From Thermococcus sp. (GTDB lineage: Archaea > Methanobacteriota_B > Thermococci > Thermococcales > Thermococcaceae), in the NCBI GenBank assembly GCA_027074805.1, contig JALTCK010000149.1:1-16820 (forward strand): a stretch of 16,820 bases of DNA, given 5' to 3'. The notes beneath the pieces were generated by a model, which was not told the DNA's origin, made no database searches, and worked only from the letters and a program-made list of their open reading frames with translations. Below are positions 7,165 to 13,312 of this stretch, in pieces; the stretch's first letter is position 1, and the number at the start of each line of letters is the position of its first letter. The position numbers and the translations under genes are program-made.

Positions 7165-7740
7165 TTATTTCTTTAGGATTTCCCCAAGTTTCTTAAGGAG
7201 CCCCATTACCTCTTCGTCTCTTCCCATCCTGGCCATCGAGAGCCACTCTATTGCATGGATTATGTCCTCATTTGAGAACTCTTTGAGGTCTTCTTCACAC
7301 TCTTCTATCTCTCTGGATATTTCCGTCTTGTACTCGTGCTCCTTCTTGAGCAGCTCGTCCATTATATTTAGGAGTTCATCGTCGTCGAATTTGTAGCCGA
7401 GGGCGTGGAATATCTCCAGCTTTGTTTTGAGCCTGGAACGGGCAAAGTACCGTAGCTCCTCGTCCCCGAGGTAGAGGTTTATATAGAAGGCATCCGCGGT
7501 TCTCCCGTAGTACTTTTCAACGAGGTTACCCTTCATCTCGGTTCTTTTCACCTCAACAAGACCCGCCTCTTTGAGCTTCTCGATGTGGTGGTATATCGTC
7601 TGCGGCGTCTTCCCGAGTATCTCGCTGAGCTGTGATATCGTCATCTCTTTGTTGCGTAGAAGGCTGAGTATCTTTCTCCTAGTGTCTTCAAGCATTAATT
7701 TTATGACCTCCGGGTCGGTGATCACCTTCACCTTCGCCAT
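7165..7740 (-). CDS. ArsR-like winged-helix transcriptional regulator (first paralogue)
   Basis: A 191-residue regulator starting at ATG 7740 (MAKVKVITDPEVIKLML), placed by the GGTGAGG site just upstream; an in-frame extension to 7788 would begin MWNAQKG but runs through the putative operator and the probable transcription start. A winged HTH occupies about residues 10-80: LEDTRRKILSLLRNKEMTIS, then SEILGKTPQTIYHHIEKLKE and AGLVEVKR. The C-terminal half is acidic and helical (residues about 105-190). It heads the regulator-DUF211-regulator operon. Its promoter region contains an AACGCTC-N12-GAGCGTT palindrome over the expected start site and a third half-site in the divergent acyl-CoA synthetase promoter, consistent with autoregulation and control of that gene (inference). 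Confidence 0.87.
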   Translation of the reverse strand: MAKVKVITDPEVIKLMLEDTRRKILSLLRNKEMTISQLSEILGKTPQTIYHHIEKLKEAGLVEVKRTEMKGNLVEKYYGRTADAFYINLYLGDEELRYFARSRLKTKLEIFHALGYKFDDDELLNIMDELLKKEHEYKTEISREIEECEEDLKEFSNEDIIHAIEWLSMARMGRDEEVMGLLKKLGEILKK

Positions 7741-7756
7741 AGTCCTCACCAATTTA

Positions 7757-7782
7757 AACGCTCTAATGCCCTTTTGAGCGTT
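7757..7782. promoter_or_regulatory. Putative operator: inverted repeat AACGCTC-N12-GAGCGTT
   Basis: Seven-base perfect arms (7757-7763 and 7776-7782) lie between the TATA box and start codon of the regulator operon, overlapping the expected transcription start near 7765. Placement and symmetry fit a dimeric winged-helix repressor. A related copy occurs at 7874-7887. Confidence 0.5.
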
Positions 7783-7786
7783 CCAC

Positions 7787-7800
7787 AATATAACTCTTTC
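7787..7800 (-). promoter_or_regulatory. BRE/TATA promoter of the regulator operon
   Basis: On the minus strand GAAAGAGTTATATT gives a BRE-like purine stretch followed by the TATA element TTATATT. About 27 bases downstream the start site falls near 7765, leaving a leader of about 25 bases with the GGTGAGG ribosome-binding site before ATG 7740. Confidence 0.5.
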
Positions 7801-7873
7801 CCCAGTTACCTTTATAAATGTAAAGTCGAACTAATTTCACCGGATTGATGGATAATATATCCAAAATTGGCCC

Positions 7874-7887
7874 GAACGCTTAAAAGG
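7874..7887 (+). promoter_or_regulatory. Promoter/operator element GAACGCTTAAAAGG before the acyl-CoA synthetase
   Basis: This 14-mer matches, at 13 of 14 positions, the minus-strand 14-mer covering 7770-7783 (GAACGCTCAAAAGG), so the divergent promoters carry an inverted pair of nearly identical elements about 100 bases apart. It includes a TATA-like CTTAAAAG. A second candidate TATA box, GATAATATATC at 7851-7861, lies upstream; either could drive the gene at 7921. Confidence 0.5.
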
Positions 7888-7893
7888 ACTTCC

Positions 7894-7908
7894 CCGAAAA
7901 AACTTCGG
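7894..7908 (+). promoter_or_regulatory. Short inverted repeat CCGAA-N5-TTCGG next to the ribosome-binding site
   Basis: Five-base perfect arms around AAAAC. The 3' arm overlaps the first two bases of the GGAGGTG Shine-Dalgarno site (7907-7913). In RNA it could form a small stem next to the start of the acyl-CoA synthetase gene; as DNA it could be a protein site. The arms are short, so chance is possible. Confidence 0.25.
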
Positions 7909-7920
7909 AGGTGTAAAGCA

Positions 7921-9330
7921 ATGGGGGCTCTAGATCTTGACTTCCTGTTTTATCCTGAGAGCGTTGCGGTCATTGGAGCATCGAATGTGCCTGGAAAGAT
8001 AGGAAACTCCATAATGCACTCCGTGACGTTGCGTTTTAATGGAAAAGTCTACCCCATCAACGTCAAGGGTGGTGAAATAGAGGTCAACGGAAGGAAGTTC
8101 CGGGTTTATAGAAGCATCCAAGAGGTTCCAGATGAAATAGACGTCGCGGTTATAGCGGTTCCGGCCAAGTTCGTTCCCGATGTCATCGATGACTGCGGAA
8201 GGAAGGGCGTTAAAGCTGCTGTAGTAATAAGCGCGGGCTTTAAAGAGGCTGGGAGGAGTGACCTTGAGGAGGAGCTCGTCAAGAGGGCCAGGAAGTGGGG
8301 CATAAGGGTGGTCGGACCGAACTGCCTTGGCGTTACCAACCTCGAGAACGGCTTCGACTGCAACTTCAATCCGCCGGAGAGGCAGGCCAGGCCGCCTTTC
8401 GGAAAGGTCGCCTTCATGAGCCAGAGCGGTGCCTTTGGCGCTGCCATCCTCGACTGGGCGGCCAGAGAGAAGATTGGCATGAGCAAGTTCATCAGCCTCG
8501 GCAACATGGCCGATTTAGATGAGAGCGACTTCATGGCCTACCTCGGCGACGACCCGAAGACCGGCGTTATCACAGGCTACATCGAGGGGGTGAAGGACGG
8601 GAGGAAGTTTTTCAACACTGCCAAGGAGGTCACGCTTAAGAAGCCCGTCGTGATACTCAAGAGCGGCAGGACAGAGGCCGGGGCCATGGCAGCTGCAAGC
8701 CACACTGGTTCCCTCGCTGGGGCCTACAGGATTTACCTGGCGGCCTTTGAGCAGACCGGCGTCTTAGAGGCTAAAACGATGAGGCAGCTCTTCAACTACG
8801 CGAAGGCCTTAGCCATGCAGAAGCCGGCCAAGGGTGACCGGGTTGCCATAGTCACCAACGGCGGCGGCGCCGGCGTCATGATGAGCGACGGCCTGCTTGA
8901 GAGGGGCCTTAAGCTCGCCGAGCTTAGCGAGAAGACCAGGGAGCGCTTCAAGAAGGACATCGAAGAGGGCAAGCTTCCGCACCACATGAGCTACAAGAAC
9001 CCGATTGATGTTATCGGCGACGCCCCGTCGAGCCGCTACGAAATAGCCATGCGCTACGCCCTCGAGGATTCGAACGTCGACGTTCTCGTCGTTATAGCGC
9101 TCTTCCAGAGCCCGGCCCTCGACAAGGCCATAGTCGAGGCCATGGAGAGGATGAAGGCCTATGGCAAGCCCATAGTCTTCGTCGCTCCCGGTGGAGATTA
9201 TCCCCACAAGATGGCCAGGAACATCGAGCAGAAGGGCATTCCGGTCTACGAGACCACCGAGGATGCCGTTGACGCTGTCTACGCCCTCGTTAAGTACGGC
9301 GAATGGCTGGGGGAGAACGGGAAGCTCTGA
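7921..9330 (+). CDS. ADP-forming acyl-CoA synthetase, alpha subunit
   Basis: NDP-forming acyl-CoA synthetase alpha subunit, which converts an acyl-CoA, ADP and phosphate to the acid, ATP and CoA; in Thermococcales this is the main energy-conserving step of sugar and amino-acid fermentation. The 469-residue length fits a separate alpha subunit. Domains in order: a CoA-binding Rossmann domain (YPESVAVIGASNVPGKIGNS, 11-30; VISAGFKEAG, 102-111; GPNCLG, 132-137), then two succinyl-CoA-synthetase-like flavodoxin domains. The phosphohistidine is probably His261 in AASHTGSLAG (258-267), matching the active-site His of the family. The start ATG 7921 follows GGAGGTG at 7907-7913; upstream in-frame TTG 7867 would place the promoter inside the gene. 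No ATP-grasp beta subunit is nearby, as usual for this order, where alpha and beta genes are often unlinked. Which paralogue this is, and hence whether it prefers acetate, branched or aromatic acids or succinate, I cannot tell. Confidence 0.93.
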   Translation: MGALDLDFLFYPESVAVIGASNVPGKIGNSIMHSVTLRFNGKVYPINVKGGEIEVNGRKFRVYRSIQEVPDEIDVAVIAVPAKFVPDVIDDCGRKGVKAAVVISAGFKEAGRSDLEEELVKRARKWGIRVVGPNCLGVTNLENGFDCNFNPPERQARPPFGKVAFMSQSGAFGAAILDWAAREKIGMSKFISLGNMADLDESDFMAYLGDDPKTGVITGYIEGVKDGRKFFNTAKEVTLKKPVVILKSGRTEAGAMAAASHTGSLAGAYRIYLAAFEQTGVLEAKTMRQLFNYAKALAMQKPAKGDRVAIVTNGGGAGVMMSDGLLERGLKLAELSEKTRERFKKDIEEGKLPHHMSYKNPIDVIGDAPSSRYEIAMRYALEDSNVDVLVVIALFQSPALDKAIVEAMERMKAYGKPIVFVAPGGDYPHKMARNIEQKGIPVYETTEDAVDAVYALVKYGEWLGENGKL

Positions 9331-9457
9331 ATCCCTTTCTTCTTCATTATTCTCAATATCTGGAGTCCGACTACCCTTTTGAAGTCCTCATTGAACGTGG
9401 CGATTTTTTCTATGCCATAGAACTCGCAGGTCAAAGAAAACGTTGTCCTCACCACTC
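9330..9457 (-). pseudogene. Relic of a VapC-type PIN-domain toxin
   Basis: On the minus strand, ATG 9457 opens MSGEDNVFFDLRVLW, which resembles the start of a PIN-domain ribonuclease (hydrophobic strand followed by the first catalytic Asp, as in VFFDxxVL). Then, in another frame, comes a typical PIN C-terminus: CEFYGIEKIATFNEDFKRVV followed by GLQIL, with the last acidic pair (NEDF) of the active site. The roughly 100 residues between are missing, so an internal deletion has fused the two ends and shifted the frame. The original stop is unclear; the frame runs antisense into the end of the acyl-CoA synthetase gene. Non-functional as it stands. Confidence 0.5.
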
Positions 9458-9530
9458 ATCTTCAATCTCCTCAATAATCCCCTCTTTTTCTAAGTTTTAC
9501 AACCTCGAACGTCCTCTTGGAGAGTCTCAT
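9441..9530 (-). pseudogene. Relic of the partner antitoxin of the PIN toxin
   Basis: A minus-strand reading frame begins at ATG 9530 (MRLSKRTFEVVKL) and stops after 19 codons at 9471. One frame over, the sequence continues with coding-like EKEGIIEEIEDEW and a stop overlapping the start of the toxin relic at 9457, the arrangement usual for vapBC pairs. The product would be a very short, shifted antitoxin, presumably after a deletion. A TATA box (TTTATATAA on the minus strand, about 9555-9563) lies at the right distance for a leaderless transcript from ATG 9530, so the promoter seems to have survived the genes. No DNA-binding fold can be assigned. Confidence 0.35.
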
Positions 9531-9554
9531 CGACCTTGGTTTTTCTAAGCACGA

Positions 9555-9563
9555 TTATATAAA
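9555..9563 (-). promoter_or_regulatory. TATA box of the relic toxin-antitoxin operon
   Basis: Minus-strand TTTATATAA, centred about 28 bases before ATG 9530, fits a leaderless archaeal promoter. It is nearly palindromic and could also act on the plus strand. Confidence 0.4.
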
Positions 9564-9590
9564 CACGGTTAGAGTTTTTTTCAATGGATG

Positions 9591-9605
9591 GAAAACTTTA
9601 AATCC
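9591..9605 (+). promoter_or_regulatory. BRE/TATA promoter upstream of trpS
   Basis: GGAAAACTTTAAATC combines a BRE-like GGAAAA with the TATA element CTTTAAAT. Start-site placement about 26 bases downstream of the centre falls at about 9627, exactly on the ATG of a short leader ORF and about 95 bases before the trpS start. Confidence 0.5.
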
Positions 9606-9626
9606 TCCTTCTCCCCTTCTTACCCC

Positions 9627-9656
9627 ATGCGCGGTGGTCGCTTTTGGCCCTGGTGA
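9627..9656 (+). CDS. Putative leader peptide MRGGRFWPW before trpS
   Basis: A nine-codon frame from ATG 9627 to TGA 9654-9656 encodes MRGGRFWPW, with two of its last three codons being Trp, 64 bases before the tryptophanyl-tRNA synthetase gene. The predicted transcription start coincides with this ATG, so it could be translated as a leaderless ORF. A hairpin (GTCTC 9689-9693 with GAGAC 9704-9708) lies directly before the trpS Shine-Dalgarno site. Trp-rich leader peptides control tryptophan genes in bacteria; such a mechanism is not established in Thermococcales, and coincidence is a real possibility. Confidence 0.3.
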   Translation: MRGGRFWPW

Positions 9657-9720
9657 AACCGAGGTATTCCTGACCGCCCTATTCTGGAGTCTCGTTTCCA
9701 CTGGAGACGGAGGTGTTTGA

Positions 9721-10875
9721 ATGGACGAGTTTAAGGTCACTCCCTGGGACGTTGAGGGTGTAGTGGACTATGCAAAGCTCATAGAGGAGTTCGGGACCAG
9801 CCCTCTCACCGACGAACTGATAGAGAAAACGGCCGAGCTGACAAGGAGTGAACTTCCGATATTCTTCAGGAGGCGCTTTTTCTTCTCCCACAGGGACTAC
9901 GATAAAGTTTTAGCAGACTACGGGGCCGGAAAGGGCTTTTTCCTCTACACAGGCAGGGGCCCGAGTGGTCCGATGCACATAGGACACATAATACCGTTCT
10001 ACGCCACGAAGTGGCTCCAGGAGAAGTTTGGGGTGAATCTCTACGTCCAGATAACCGACGACGAGAAGTTCCTCTTCAAGGAGAAGCTCACATTCGATGA
10101 TACGAAGAGATGGGCCTACGAAAACATTCTCGACATCATAGCTGTCGGCTTCGACCCGGACAGGACGTTTATCTTCCAGGACAGTGAATTCACCAAGATT
10201 TATGAAATGGCCATTCCGATAGCCAAGAAGATAAACTTCTCAATGGCGAGGGCTGTTTTTGGCTTCAACGAGCAGAGCAAGATTGGAATGATATTCTACC
10301 CTGCGATACAGGCGGCACCGACATTCTTCGAGAAGAGGCGCTGTCTTATCCCGGCGGCAATAGACCAGGACCCCTACTGGAGGCTTCAAAGGGACTTCGC
10401 GGAAAGTTTGGGTTACTACAAGACGGCAGCGATACACTCCAAGTTCGTGCCTGGCCTTACAAGCCTCGGCGGCAAGATGAGCGCGTCTAAACCAGAAACT
10501 GCCGTCTACCTTACAGACGACCCGGGGGAAGCTGGCAAGAAGGTATGGAAGTTCGCATTAACGGGCGGAAGGGCCACAGCGAAGGAGCAGAGGGAGAAAG
10601 GAGGAGAGCCCGAGAAGTGCGTCGTTTTCAAGTGGTTCGAGATATTCTTCGAGCCGGACGACGAGAAGCTCATGGAGCGCTATAGGGCGTGCAAGAGCGG
10701 CGAGCTCCTCTGCGGTCAGTGCAAGCGTGAGCTGATCGAGAGGGTCCAGAAGTTCCTCAGGGAGCACCAGGAGAGGAGAAAGAAGGCCGAAAAGCAGGTC
10801 GAGAAGTTCAAGTACACCGGCGAACTCGCGAGGGAGCAGTGGGATAAGGCGGTGCCGGAGCCTCTGAGGAGCTGA
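9721..10875 (+). CDS. trpS: Tryptophanyl-tRNA synthetase
   Basis: Class I aminoacyl-tRNA synthetase that charges tRNA-Trp in the cytosol. The 384-residue length and N-terminal extension (MDEFKVTPWDVEGVVDYAKL) fit the archaeal/eukaryotic-type enzyme. Signature motifs: GRGPSGPMHIGHIIPFYATK (78-97) with the HIGH element at 86-89, then TDDEKFLF (112-119), AAIDQDPYWRLQRD (212-225) and the KMSKS-loop variant GGKMSAS (250-256) used by archaeal TrpRS. The C-terminus is a charged helical anticodon-binding region (LIERVQKFLREHQERRKKAE). The start ATG 9721 follows GGAGGTG at 9709-9715 with 5 bases spacing. It stands alone, followed 36 bases after its stop by the predicted leader or start of the peptidase gene. 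Intact and housekeeping. Confidence 0.97.
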   Translation: MDEFKVTPWDVEGVVDYAKLIEEFGTSPLTDELIEKTAELTRSELPIFFRRRFFFSHRDYDKVLADYGAGKGFFLYTGRGPSGPMHIGHIIPFYATKWLQEKFGVNLYVQITDDEKFLFKEKLTFDDTKRWAYENILDIIAVGFDPDRTFIFQDSEFTKIYEMAIPIAKKINFSMARAVFGFNEQSKIGMIFYPAIQAAPTFFEKRRCLIPAAIDQDPYWRLQRDFAESLGYYKTAAIHSKFVPGLTSLGGKMSASKPETAVYLTDDPGEAGKKVWKFALTGGRATAKEQREKGGEPEKCVVFKWFEIFFEPDDEKLMERYRACKSGELLCGQCKRELIERVQKFLREHQERRKKAEKQVEKFKYTGELAREQWDKAVPEPLRS

Positions 10876-10889
10876 TGCCCCCACAACCT

Positions 10890-10898
10890 TTTTATATG
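10890..10898 (+). promoter_or_regulatory. TATA box of the peptidase gene
   Basis: TTTTATATG just after trpS. The expected start site near 10918-10921 is downstream of ATG 10912 and just upstream of ATG 10930, so this element favours the later start for the peptidase homologue. Confidence 0.5.
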
Positions 10899-10929
10899 TG
10901 ACTACTTTTTCATGTTAGGGCGCTGGCGG

Positions 10930-12282
10930 ATGGGGTTCGACAGGTGGTTTCTGGTAATTCTGGCGTTCTTTCTCTCCCTCCCGGTCGTTTCGGCCCATTA
11001 CTATGTGGTTCTAGATGAGGATCTATCCTACCTTAAACCCTACGCCGCCGAGATTGCCGGTCTTCACAATGGAAGTCTGGTGGTTTCTAACTTCTCAAAT
11101 CTGAGCTTCTTGAGTGCCGATGATTACGCTCTGTTTGTAGTTGGGCGCTCCCGTTTCAACGAAGGCTTCGTTTATTCCGTGTACAAACGCCTTGATTTTG
11201 ACGGCGATGGAATATACGATCCTGTCCTTGGTTTTCTACCAATCTGGGGCGCTGATGACCTAGTCCGGTTTTGGTGGGCAGTGATTGACTTCAAACCGGC
11301 CCGGGCAGTCTTCGTCCAATACGGAGAGGTGGATTGGAAAGGCTTTCAAAGGCTCTCTGAAAACTCTTCTCTCATCTGGTTGGAGGGACATGGGGGCCCC
11401 GAGGGGATCAGCATGGGCTCATGGGACCTGTATCCTTCGAACCTTGGGAATGTGGCGGGTAAGGCCTTTGTTCTGGAGTCCTGTGACGTCGGAAAGATAT
11501 GGGAGACTGAGGATCCACTCGTCACAGCGCTTATACGGGCGGGTTCGCCCGCTGTCGTTGCCTCGATTGATATGGGCGGGGTTTCCTATCTCCCCAAGAC
11601 TTTTTGGGCATCGGGATATCCCCTCGGAAAGCTCGTTCAGATCAGCAACGCCTATTTCCTGAAGGTGGGGGTACCCGCGAAGGCAGTTCTTTTCGGGGAT
11701 CCGTCAGTTGTTCCGGTAAATTCAAGCGGTCGGAATCTTGTGGTGAGCCCTGCCGTTGGCATCTACGCGAGAATATTTCCCAGCGTGAACGGGTATATCT
11801 ACACTCCGGGAGAGCCGGGATTGGGGGCAATGATAAGGGCTTACGGCAATCTCTTTTCCGTCATGGACTTGTGGAGGGGCGTTTTCACTATGAAGGGTGC
11901 TGGATCGTCAATGGTCCTCGTTTCACTCTTTGTATTTATCCTTTTTCGCCCCAATAGGCGTGATATAATCCTTTCTGGCCTCTCAGCAGTGGCCTCATTC
12001 GTCATCCTTGGAGTTTTAATGGGGTATCCTCCCCTTGGAACATCGTTCAGTATCGTGTTGTTTTGGACGTTGGTAGCTCTTTTCGCAGGAAAAAAAGCGA
12101 GTGTGGGTTTGATAGTTTTGTTCTTGCCCCCGGCGACGATAACCTTGATGGCGGTTCTCTCAGGGATAGCAACGCTGCATTATGGATTTTTCCTGGTGAT
12201 TATTTCCCTCACGAGCTCGCTTATTGTGTTTGCACTTTTTATCCTTTTTAAGGGTGTTTTTGGGAGGCTCCTCAGCCCCTAA
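10930..12282 (+). CDS. Membrane-anchored C25/caspase-like (clan CD) cysteine peptidase homologue
   Basis: Predicted 450-residue exported protein. Residues about 5-22 form a signal peptide (RWFLVILAFFLSLPVVSA). A calcium-loop-like sequence DFDGDGIYDP (89-98) followed by GFLPIWG resembles the DxDGDGxxDxxxGRLP element of gingipain-type C25 peptidases. The presumed catalytic dyad is His154 in LEGHGGPEG (151-159) and Cys185 in VLESCDVG (181-188), each after a hydrophobic strand, as in clan CD; then ALIRAGSPAVVAS (200-212) and VLFGDPSVVP (253-262) match the closing strands of that fold. After residue about 325 come four or five membrane helices. The catalytic domain should face outside, anchored by the C-terminus. 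The start ATG 10930 fits the TATA position; ATG 10912 would add six residues. Substrate unknown. A non-peptidase member of the fold cannot be excluded. Confidence 0.75.
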   Translation: MGFDRWFLVILAFFLSLPVVSAHYYVVLDEDLSYLKPYAAEIAGLHNGSLVVSNFSNLSFLSADDYALFVVGRSRFNEGFVYSVYKRLDFDGDGIYDPVLGFLPIWGADDLVRFWWAVIDFKPARAVFVQYGEVDWKGFQRLSENSSLIWLEGHGGPEGISMGSWDLYPSNLGNVAGKAFVLESCDVGKIWETEDPLVTALIRAGSPAVVASIDMGGVSYLPKTFWASGYPLGKLVQISNAYFLKVGVPAKAVLFGDPSVVPVNSSGRNLVVSPAVGIYARIFPSVNGYIYTPGEPGLGAMIRAYGNLFSVMDLWRGVFTMKGAGSSMVLVSLFVFILFRPNRRDIILSGLSAVASFVILGVLMGYPPLGTSFSIVLFWTLVALFAGKKASVGLIVLFLPPATITLMAVLSGIATLHYGFFLVIISLTSSLIVFALFILFKGVFGRLLSP

Positions 12283-13217
12283 ACCCCCACTCCTCCTCGA
12301 AATCCTTTTCCTCCGTCTTCAGCTCGACCCGGAAACTTTCCTCAGCCGAGATATCGGATCTGAACCTCAGGTCCAGGATGGCTTTGAGGATAAATTTGCC
12401 GTGGCCCAGGAGCAGGGTATCCCTGCCGAGCTTCCCAATGAGAAGCCTCTGGCTGAGGTGTTATAGCCGCTAACGATGAGAACTCTCTCCCCCGGAAGCG
12501 TTGGGTGGCTGAATTCGAAGGTCTTTCCCGTCCCTTCACCCTTTCGTAATCGAAGCCCTCCTTCGCGATGACACCTTGACCCTCATCGCCTTTGAGAGAC
12601 TGGAATAGGCCCTGCCTCTTATGAAGCGGCCTTCCCCTTCAAAGCTCACCTCGGCCGCATTTTCGCCGTCGGAGACCCCAGGGTTCCGTTTCCGATAACG
12701 CTGCCATTATTCGTCAGAAAGGCGAGGATGACGTCCCCGTAGGGTTCGCTGATTATCCTAACGGCCGGAACTACCAGCTTTCCGGTGTCATCCCTGTGAA
12801 CCGTTACCGTGAACTCACTATCCATAAACTCCAGACCGCTTCCCCTGAGCCTTTCGGCCGGTGTGAACTTTCTGCTCGTGTGGTACGTTCTGTTCCTCCC
12901 GCCGCTCCACCATCCACTCACCTCTATCGTGTCCCTCTCAAACTCGAGCTCCTCCGGGAATGAGACCATCTTTCCCGACGTGGATAGGAGAGAGGAAAGG
13001 GCCTCCGCTCTCTTTCCCTCGGCCATTGAGAGCATGGCCTCTTAACCCCGATTCCGAAGATCAGAATAAAGACGGCCGTGAACAGAAGGGGGAAGAAAAG
13101 CCCCGTCCCGGCCTCGGCTCAGAGATAAATCCCCGGAATCATGACGAGTAAGGCGAAGGTTACCATAAAGGCTATCGCAAGGTTGCTTCCCCTCTCCTTT
13201 ATGAGGATGACGTCCAT
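12272..13217 (-). pseudogene. Heavily decayed membrane protein
   Basis: Minus-strand relic from ATG 13217 to TGA 12272-12274, about 315 codons if rejoined. It begins MDVILIKERGSNLAIAFMVT and continues to VMIPGIYL with one membrane helix, has an in-frame TGA, then a second helix (FFPLLFTAVFILIFGIG). A frameshift leads to the longest piece (MLSMAEGKRAEALSSLL through TNNGSVIGNGTLGSP), and at least four more shifts lead through ENAAEVSFEGEGRFIRGRAY, VIAKEGFDYERVKG, FEFSHPTLPGERVLIVSGYN, LIGKLGRDTLLLGHGKFILK and finally EESFRVELKTEEKDFEEEW. The architecture, two N-terminal helices and a large beta-rich ectodomain, suggests a surface protein of unknown family. Its 3' end overlaps the convergent end of the peptidase gene by 11 bases. 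The number of lesions rules out an expressed product. Confidence 0.7.
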
Positions 13218-13265
13218 ACTATCACGGGGTTCCTTATGTAGGGTTGGTGTTATTACGGTTTTGGG

Positions 13266-13280
13266 GATAAAGTTTAATTG
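13266..13280 (+). promoter_or_regulatory. Probable promoter of the FAH-family gene
   Basis: GATAAAGTTTAATTG provides a purine-rich BRE-like part and a TATA-like TTTAATT. The start site would fall near 13300, just at the GGAGGTGA site (13301-13308), so the leader is very short. Confidence 0.35.
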
Positions 13281-13312
13281 GACTTTGTCCCTTTATCACT
13301 GGAGGTGACTAC

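Noticed and set aside
7741..7788. Upstream extension of the first regulator
   Set aside because: It would include the inverted-repeat operator and the expected transcription start; ATG 7740 has a good ribosome-binding site.
9303..9720. Plus-strand frames between the synthetase and trpS genes
   Set aside because: Low-complexity Ser/Leu/Phe composition, with no ribosome-binding site; the region is better explained by minus-strand vapBC remnants and the trpS leader.
12466..12515. Possible C/D box guide RNA (CGATGAG followed by CTGA)
   Set aside because: The C box is imperfect, no D'/C' pair was seen, and the sequence lies in the decayed gene; support is too weak.
12224..13151. Plus-strand frames over the large gap after the peptidase gene
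   Set aside because: Antisense to a recognisable minus-strand decayed gene with membrane helices; the plus-strand translations have no coherent features.
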